Assembly (NCBI GenBank): GCA_040954595.2
Contig: CM082578.2
Coordinates: 16,740,001 to 16,804,000, forward strand
Direction: 5' to 3'
Origin: Balanoglossus misakiensis
Lineage: Eukaryota > Hemichordata
Length of the DNA stretch: 64,000 bases
Shown here in pieces: positions 63,201 through 64,000 of this stretch (position 1 is its first letter; the number at the start of each line of letters is the position of its first letter). The notes under the pieces were generated by a model that worked only from the letters and a program-made list of their open reading frames with translations, made no database searches and was not told the origin of the DNA. The translations under genes were made by a program, and so were the position numbers.

Positions 63201-63926
63201 ACATGTACCTGGTCTCAGCAGCGCAATGTGATATCTCTTGCTACAGTAGCCAAAATTGATTTTTAAGTACACTTCAGGGCCATATATGTAGGTCTCCTTG
63301 AATGTTGCACACTTCACCATAACCATTGTTTGACCAAGAGTTTTCTTCTTTGTACTTTCACAGGTGTTCTCAGCTATATGGGTGTCGTCTATGGAATTCT
63401 GGCCAGCCTGTGTGTCTCTATGAATGCCATACTCACGAAAAAGGTCTTGCCAGCCGTAGATGGAAGTATAGGAAAACTGCAATACTACAACAATATCAAT
63501 GCATGCGTCCTGTTCATACCTCTCATGCTCTTGACGGGCGAATTCAATGTTCTCCTCAATTTTGATAAACTGTACGCCGGGGCATTCTGGATGATGATGG
63601 TGATCAGTGGTTTGGTCGGTTTTTCTATAGGCTATGTCACAGGACTGCAGATTCAATACACAAGTCCCTTGACGCATAACATCAGCGGCACCGCCAAGGC
63701 CTGTGCTCAGACCATCATCGCCGTGGTGTACTACACTGAGATTAAGACTGTTCTGTGGTGGTTCAGCAACCTGATGGTTGTCTTCGGGTCGGCCGCATAC
63801 ACACACGTCAAGAGCATGGAGATGAGGCAGGCGCATGAGGCCAACGTGAAAGCCATGAAAGCAGAAGACGAACAAGAAGAACTCATGAACAGCGGCGAAG
63901 AAGGTGATGATGAATCATCTGTGTGA
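36233..63926 (+). CDS. SLC35C1: GDP-fucose transporter of the Golgi (6 exons, giant introns)
   Basis: This is an antiporter that brings GDP-fucose into the Golgi lumen for fucosyltransferases. Exons: 36233-36303, 37068-37128, 37786-37926, 58728-58844, 62944-63052, 63364-63926. Phases match throughout, giving 353 residues (human 364, from memory). It is a drug/metabolite-transporter fold with about ten membrane helices. Diagnostic stretches: [12 protein letters not shown] (exon 2), [19 protein letters not shown] (exon 4), LKQTTS and GVDQEG (exon 5, too short to appear as a long ORF), [26 protein letters not shown] and [14 protein letters not shown] (exon 6). The C-terminal tail is acidic (EDEQEELMN...). 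Intron 3 is 20.8 kb and intron 4 is 4.1 kb; together they contain seven single-exon GPCR genes. The stop is TGA at 63924-63926; the 3' UTR runs out of the window. Confidence 0.96.
37615..37694. mobile_element. 80-bp TTAA-flanked palindromic element (piggyBac-type MITE candidate)
   Basis: The element begins TTAA-ACCCTTTCACCACCA and ends TGGTGGTGAAAGGA-TTAA: a near-perfect terminal inverted repeat of about 15 bases with TTAA at both outer edges. It is non-coding, in intron 2 of SLC35C1. The TTAA target preference is that of piggyBac elements. The class assignment is inference from the ends alone. Confidence 0.6.
37927..40161. other. Start of SLC35C1 intron 3, no gene seen
   Basis: It contains a GTTT run at about 38040-38053, the TGAA repeat at 38070-38149 and AT-rich sequence. 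TTTATT at 39784-39789 is a possible polyadenylation signal for the minus-strand receptor that ends at 40162. Confidence 0.5.
38070..38149. repeat. (TGAA)n tetranucleotide repeat, about 80 bp
   Basis: About 19 nearly perfect TGAA units lie just inside SLC35C1 intron 3. Open frames read through it on the minus strand (repeated FIHS) are artefacts of the repeat. Confidence 0.95.
40162..41280 (-). CDS. Orphan rhodopsin-class GPCR A (diverged, minus strand)
   Basis: Single exon, 372 residues from the ATG at 41280; the open frame continues 28 codons upstream but without an ATG. N-glycosylation sites NIT (12) and NDT (18) lie in the N-terminus. Seven hydrophobic segments start near 43, 78, 115, 160, 185, 237 and 283. 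Class A landmarks: GN at 59-60, D88 (2.50), E138-R139-Y140 and W166 (4.50). Departures: S114 where Cys 3.25 is expected, A198 in place of P5.50, V253-F254-P255-E256 instead of CWxP in TM6, and N296-A297-L-I-Y instead of NPxxY. The second extracellular loop is very short. The tail has CC at 320-321 (palmitoylation-like). It is closest to receptors B-F in the same intron and is nested antisense to SLC35C1. The ligand is unknown; a peptide is plausible from the overall resemblance to TRH-receptor-like proteins. Confidence 0.85.
   Translation of the reverse strand: MKGSSMSLILENITCEWNDTDEGNRSAEGEDPDETKQEQQPSIVYSIILVVVLIVGLVGNCAFMYVTVKVPSMRTVLNIYLVNLCIADTLFLVTGIPTEICMNHIDDVNMNAVSLFHSIFSSIPQIASLFIMALVSIERYLGICHPFRARYLHTRSRVRASVVACWLLGLLLSLPYTACSITMSLVLFTVTLLCQIMAFVVSMCTVFILYSMIICKLRREEQALTNTFSSILQDRKQVIVLLVVTTSVFFFCVFPEYIVYFEMLLYSVGAISKMTEKHQSLQMLAKILLFLNSAVNALIYNVTCAKYREAFRKAFREKKCCWKNRLAPSEGIITPPSSRMQSRQHSITTNCDVSVQTDNIQFYPHDDLDTYM
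41281..44046. other. Spacer between receptors A and B
   Basis: This is the shared upstream region of two divergent receptor genes (A minus, B plus). It holds one MITE (42973-43138) and short ORFs only, the longest 84 codons at 43414-43668 without homology I recognise. Confidence 0.5.
42973..43138. mobile_element. 166-bp Tc1/mariner-type MITE
   Basis: It has 13-base terminal inverted repeats, CAGTCAAACCTGT at the left end and ACAGGTTTGACTG at the right, flanked on both sides by TA, the target duplication of Tc1/mariner elements. The interior has subterminal repeats of 'GGTGGTC' and 'AGACAGG' type and no ORF. A non-autonomous element with this end sequence would need a transposase supplied elsewhere. 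Confidence 0.8.
44047..45282 (+). CDS. Orphan rhodopsin-class GPCR B
   Basis: Single exon, 411 residues; ATG at 44047. The N-terminus carries an NTS glycosylation site (21). Landmarks: GN (54-55), D84 (2.50), Cys near 3.25 (111), P120 (3.35), E134-R135-Y136, W162 (4.50), P196 (5.50), V256-F257-P258-D259 in TM6 (no toggle Trp) and N300-P301-Y-I-Y304. The distance from W4.50 to P5.50 is 34 residues, so extracellular loop 2 is tiny. The cytoplasmic tail of about 95 residues is Ser/Thr-rich with a CRCY cluster at 323-326. Shared TM3 and TM6 signatures place it with receptors A and C-F. It probably couples to G proteins through the intact ERY. No ligand can be named. Confidence 0.88.
   Translation: MLPLTEQTMSTTDIMSTESDNTSNWESGCDMMTEQEENIYSLCMLLIMCLGLVGNGIFMFVVYRVKSMRRHHINWYLLNLAVADSMFLIVLGSYDIGILQRNDDLSGGLSCLPTCLVSIPQYTAMFTVTTISIERYVAICKPLAAQRTSSSVRARKYISLTWLFGGLFTLAVVIPCLLNVGGVAALLVIVLFQMVPFVITMVTVTVLYAFVIQRVRKRSRAINVSQHSHHPNYRARETKQVVKLLVVTTLIFFLLVFPDQVIYGILALDSIGVINVPCVSTKQAMYYLGHCLLILNAAINPYIYTAVSTRYRQAFKLAFIKSCRCYKGKANHSTQLELSVSGHRASNYTDVRRASGYNNQTDEALSPNTGDSEKVDCGGVSTTAPVEACGSREMQPDMCTSVATATNSAEK
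45283..46353. other. Spacer between receptors B and C
   Basis: AT-rich, without supported coding sequence. An acceptor-like TTTCCAG at about 46186-46192 could define the 5' end of the exon carrying receptor C. Confidence 0.45.
46354..47748 (+). CDS. Orphan rhodopsin-class GPCR C
   Basis: Single exon. The first ATG is at 46354 (464 residues). The ATG at 46447 (433 residues) is more likely, because it puts glycosylation sites NLS, NET and NST directly at the start of the extracellular N-terminus. From that second start: GN-like VN (43-44), D72 (2.50), Cys near 3.25 (100), P109 (3.35), E123-R124-Y125, W151, P185 (34 residues after W4.50), V244-F245-P246-D247 in TM6 and N288-P289-I-I-Y292. The tail is long (about 130 residues), with a CCPPC cluster after TM7 and an Ala/Glu/Asp-rich, loosely repetitive end ([20 protein letters not shown] and related). 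It is related to receptor B, particularly around TM3 (SxPQYTxMFT). AATAAA at 48595-48600 is a possible polyadenylation signal. Confidence 0.88.
   Translation: MAQNRIVSAADDDKVYLTLNYMYICSGCLLKMWSDQNLSDLNETDNSTIGDGSNHVSLIYSLVLLILLVFGLVVNGIFVFVVFKVRSILTHITYFLLNLAVADSLFIAIIVPLELQAVHKTYGDEPRSVNCAGTFLISVPQYTGMFTIAAISIERYIAICRSLKVQRCHPGTRVKSFIAAAWLLGVLFATMVVLSVCVIDEELEHYLLMLLFVTLPFVISMCVVTVLYILIIRYLKKKLAAFQPDGCSDRMFRTKETKQVVKVLGVTAAVFFILVFPDQLLYFFVLLDGLGAISVGETYTLTLVSRIFRCLLVLNSAINPIIYNSMSSKYRLAYKKAFSSCCPPCKRHNSICVSSSQSAVLSVSGQQKTRCRSVFDEGQFHVRRDTMVSPVNEDVAAASPVGEGAAASVDSELDAASTGHAVPPICENTAASHVTDDAVVTPIDEETCTGTSVQSVGTGNNVTA
47749..50281. other. Spacer between receptors C and D
   Basis: It contains the 33-bp minisatellite remnant at 48182-48326 and AT-rich sequence. 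I found no GPCR pseudogene fragment or other ORF in it. Confidence 0.5.
48182..48326. repeat. Degenerate 33-bp minisatellite
   Basis: Units beginning TGTCA start at 48182, 48228, 48261 and 48294. The last three starts are exactly 33 bases apart. The unit is roughly TGTCACCATGG, a TTATTGGC box, then ATGAAAATATTG. More diverged 'TTGGCCATG' boxes continue to about 48430. Confidence 0.75.
50282..51463 (+). CDS. Orphan rhodopsin-class GPCR D
   Basis: Single exon, 393 residues from the ATG at 50282. N-glycosylation sites NYT (18) and NHT (22). Landmarks: SN instead of GN in TM1 (59-60), D88 (2.50), C112 (3.25), P122 (3.35), E136-R137-Y138, W164, P196 (32 residues later), A257-F258-P259-D260 in TM6 (no toggle Trp) and N301-P302-L-I-Y305. 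The first part of the tail has the CCC (328-330) and RRR clusters expected of a palmitoylated helix 8 region. It is very similar to receptor E in TM1-TM3, TM6 and TM7 (both contain MVL or LVL followed by a xFGQP/MYGQP loop and PWD), so D and E are probably tandem duplicates. AATAAA lies at 52067-52072. Confidence 0.9.
   Translation: MTWHHPLPDSTRYRYVTNYTNNHTADDMDEGDNLPSPSYALSVTFLVALPLILIIGDISNSAFLYVCVKIRSMQTVTNMYLFNLAISDLVFLTFSIGMELAGIYVDAGVPFCVLWSVFSCIPLFTSIFMTGLISIERYIAVCHPLRAHRAYHKSRNLHIIIASWVVAALISVPNFAACFHDSQSLYLLNLFLQMLPFVISMCTVAVMYTLVIIRLRKRRKRVADSKKHPRYHSTFYQDTKQVIRLLIINSVVFFLLAFPDNLLYIQMVLDMYGQPTFIPWDIFLDLYIVFRILLFLNSAVNPLIYNATSRRYRQAFKKAFFKSCMGGCCCRRRQNKNVTSTALPVWKPIVGIKKSNKVADTAEIHFHEKKHEQPNATTEESNTNQVQTTVSLL
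51464..53467. other. Spacer between receptors D and E
   Basis: No supported gene. An acceptor-like AATGCAG ending at 53296 could begin the exon that carries receptor E, which would make 53297-53467 its 5' UTR. Confidence 0.45.
53468..54499 (+). CDS. Orphan rhodopsin-class GPCR E
   Basis: Single exon, 343 residues from the ATG at 53468, which starts MNTSF with a glycosylation site. An in-frame ATG at 53324 would add 48 residues that look like read-through of the 5' UTR. Landmarks: GN (38-39), D67 (2.50), C91 (3.25), P101 (3.35), E115-R116-Y117, W143, P175 (32 residues later), A237-F238-P239-D240 in TM6 and N281-P282-V-I-Y285. The tail is short, with CC at 305-306 and ending DSEI. It is the closest relative of receptor D. 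AATAAA at 54569-54574 lies about 70 bases after the stop, a compact 3' UTR. Confidence 0.9.
   Translation: MNTSFSDPEDVTIPPASPWMTVVFLTLLPIILIIGDVGNSLFLYVCTHVHSMRTVTNMYLVNLAIADLMFLTFAIPLEMLSVYIEQGKPFCVTWTILSCLPLFTSIYTVGLISIERYRAVCHPLTSHKTNSRERNRRILIGAWMMAVLLVVPNMAGCFYSNEYLYLVILFCQMIPFALSMLTVAVLYTLIIIRLKKRSNAKITDTAKYPGRSSSVHPETNQVIRLLVINSIVFFLLAFPDNLSYIQLVLHMFGQPLLYPWDVFYDLYMLFRILLYLNSAVNPVIYNATSRRYRQAFAKAFSRHGCCRKRRTLTTEATLETQRIKSRNSPDHGTDNVFIIDSEI
54500..55856. other. Spacer between receptors E and F
   Basis: It holds a poly-G run at 54870-54883 and AT-rich sequence. I see no coding potential. Confidence 0.5.
55857..56990 (+). CDS. Orphan rhodopsin-class GPCR F
   Basis: Single exon, 377 residues; ATG at 55857. 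N-glycosylation sites NLS (11) and NES (16). Landmarks: GN (49-50), D78 (2.50), C106 (3.25), P116 (3.35), E130-R131-Y132, W158, P190 (32 residues later), V250-F251-P252-D253 in TM6 and N294-P295-I-I-Y298. [10 protein letters not shown] at the TM2 start is the segment most like vertebrate TRH receptors. The tail has a CSSCKKK cluster (316-322), then a basic stretch. It groups with receptors D and E (shared VPLFTS in TM3, GCFH/ACFH in the short second extracellular loop and PWDVF before TM7). Confidence 0.9.
   Translation: MEEESSSLPSNLSLYNESLPSDISFPADRGIVIFFVVALPLIAITGVVGNILFMVVFKRVRSMRTPTNYYLLSLSIADSLFLAACFPLELMSFLEAINGKQNLATCVFWTFFSMVPLFTSMFTIGLISLERYIAICHPFQAKRPGRHKRILALIITSWLLSLILASLYLVGCFHMTVTLYVAYTVCQIVPFAISLIVAISLYIPVIRRMRRQNRATASLRALRNTSQYFRDRQQVVRLLLVTTVVFFVCVFPDCFLSFQMVLAVLGLPVPVPWDVFHNLFFICRLLLYLNSAVNPIIYSATSTKYKQAFKEAFSGCSSCKKKQAMGKRSPNVLSESKRQKKPQSEVNYDNEIYIIAASSMQRLHVASMYMECHENMY
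56991..58727. other. End of SLC35C1 intron 3, no gene seen
   Basis: AT-rich up to the acceptor ATTGCAG at 58721-58727. Short ORFs only. Confidence 0.5.
58845..60966. other. First part of SLC35C1 intron 4, no gene seen
   Basis: AT-rich sequence between the donor GTAAGT at 58845 and receptor G. No ORF with recognisable homology. It must contain the promoter of receptor G. Confidence 0.5.
60967..61986 (+). CDS. Melatonin-receptor/Tre1-moody-like rhodopsin-class GPCR G
   Basis: Single exon, 339 residues from the ATG at 60967. An NST glycosylation site lies at 3. Landmarks: GN (38-39), D67 (2.50), C94 (3.25), N118-R119-F120 in place of DRY, W147 (4.50), C276-W277-L-P279 in TM6 (canonical toggle) and N311-F312-I-L-Y315 in place of NPxxY. 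There is no proline at 5.50. The [15 protein letters not shown] stretch in extracellular loop 2 resembles the WGxYG segment of Tre1/moody and GPR84-type receptors, and NR[FY] is shared with melatonin receptors. The third intracellular loop is long, polar and basic (about 212-260). It is clearly not a member of the A-F family. It is nested in SLC35C1 intron 4 on the same strand. AATAAA lies at 62242-62247. Confidence 0.88.
   Translation: MENSTEDDACGEVHQNAAGVVLIEALILSVCFVVGLFGNSLTLLAVWTNMKLQSTANIFVANLAFADLLVCLILEPFFMVGIVNQDWPLSDSLCTLLGFLSIALRGSSLCSLGCIAINRFITITKSAALSIAIYTTPVIVLMCVSSWIVPLLFALPPVFEWGEYGFDSRTLMCKIACESPLKFYILLSVILVSIGIIILVCYSGIFIHVWKSKRRVEESAELSVGHRQQQNKDEDTSTSSPEHSGQSPKRQAKRNRKKEIRIAINLFLVFVVFCVCWLPFVILSLVDLEKNVKQGFWRACTLLSFAASSVNFILYALKNKQFIAAYKKVLTFPCRKCQT
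61987..62943. other. 3' UTR of receptor G and end of SLC35C1 intron 4
   Basis: A polyadenylation signal lies at 62242-62247, then AT-rich intron up to the acceptor ATTACAG at 62937-62943. No further gene is seen. Confidence 0.5.
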
Positions 63927-64000
63927 TGAGCACAGATGGTGGTCTGTGAATCGACTTGAACAACGCTGGTCTTGCCTTGTTTCGATGTGTTAGTTTTACG

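Overview
This is an animal nuclear genome window. Coding regions are split by GT-AG introns, introns and spacers are AT-rich and hold microsatellites and small non-autonomous DNA elements, and 5' exons are often non-coding. Protein content (a GCP6 with the 27-28 residue spacer repeats known from vertebrates, vertebrate-like NCKIPSD, DPM3 and SLC35C1, and a local peptide-receptor-like GPCR expansion) together with frequent TACATGTA palindromes suggests a marine invertebrate. My guess is an invertebrate deuterostome such as a hemichordate, but that is only a guess. I see no transposase or reverse transcriptase ORF, rRNA, convincing tRNA or CRISPR array. Layout: 1-6640 has no supported gene. 6640-10958 (+) is a stand-alone NHL-repeat beta-propeller gene with a non-coding first exon and one coding exon. 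13025-28950 (-) is TUBGCP6 (gamma-tubulin complex component 6), which I could join into 27 in-phase coding exons giving about 1916 residues. 29172-33146 (+) is NCKIPSD/SPIN90 (SH3 plus Arp2/3-activating leucine-rich domain) in 10 coding exons, head-to-head with TUBGCP6 across a very short shared promoter. 34430-35358 (-) is DPM3, the small membrane subunit of dolichol-phosphate-mannose synthase, in four exons; it lies head-to-head with 36233-63926 (+), SLC35C1, the Golgi GDP-fucose transporter, in six exons. The two halves of SLC35C1 are separated by giant introns of 20.8 kb (37927-58727) and 4.1 kb (58845-62943). The striking part is inside those introns. Intron 3 of SLC35C1 holds six single-exon rhodopsin-class GPCR genes (one on the minus strand, five on the plus strand), and intron 4 holds a seventh, unrelated, melatonin-receptor/Tre1-like GPCR. 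The six in intron 3 form one family that I cannot match confidently to a named receptor. They share a proline at position 3.35, an ERY motif, an exceptionally short second extracellular loop (32-34 residues from W4.50 to position 5.50, against more than 50 in typical receptors), and a TM6 motif in which the toggle tryptophan 6.48 is replaced by V or A and the core reads [V/A]-F-P-[D/E]. One of them has also lost the conserved prolines of TM5 and TM7. This nested, lineage-specific receptor cluster is the best candidate for something undescribed. The multi-exon genes fall into two functional pairs: a cytoskeletal pair (GCP6 for microtubule nucleation, NCKIPSD for actin nucleation) and a glycosylation pair that both draw on the GDP-mannose pool (DPM3 directly; SLC35C1 through GDP-fucose made from GDP-mannose).
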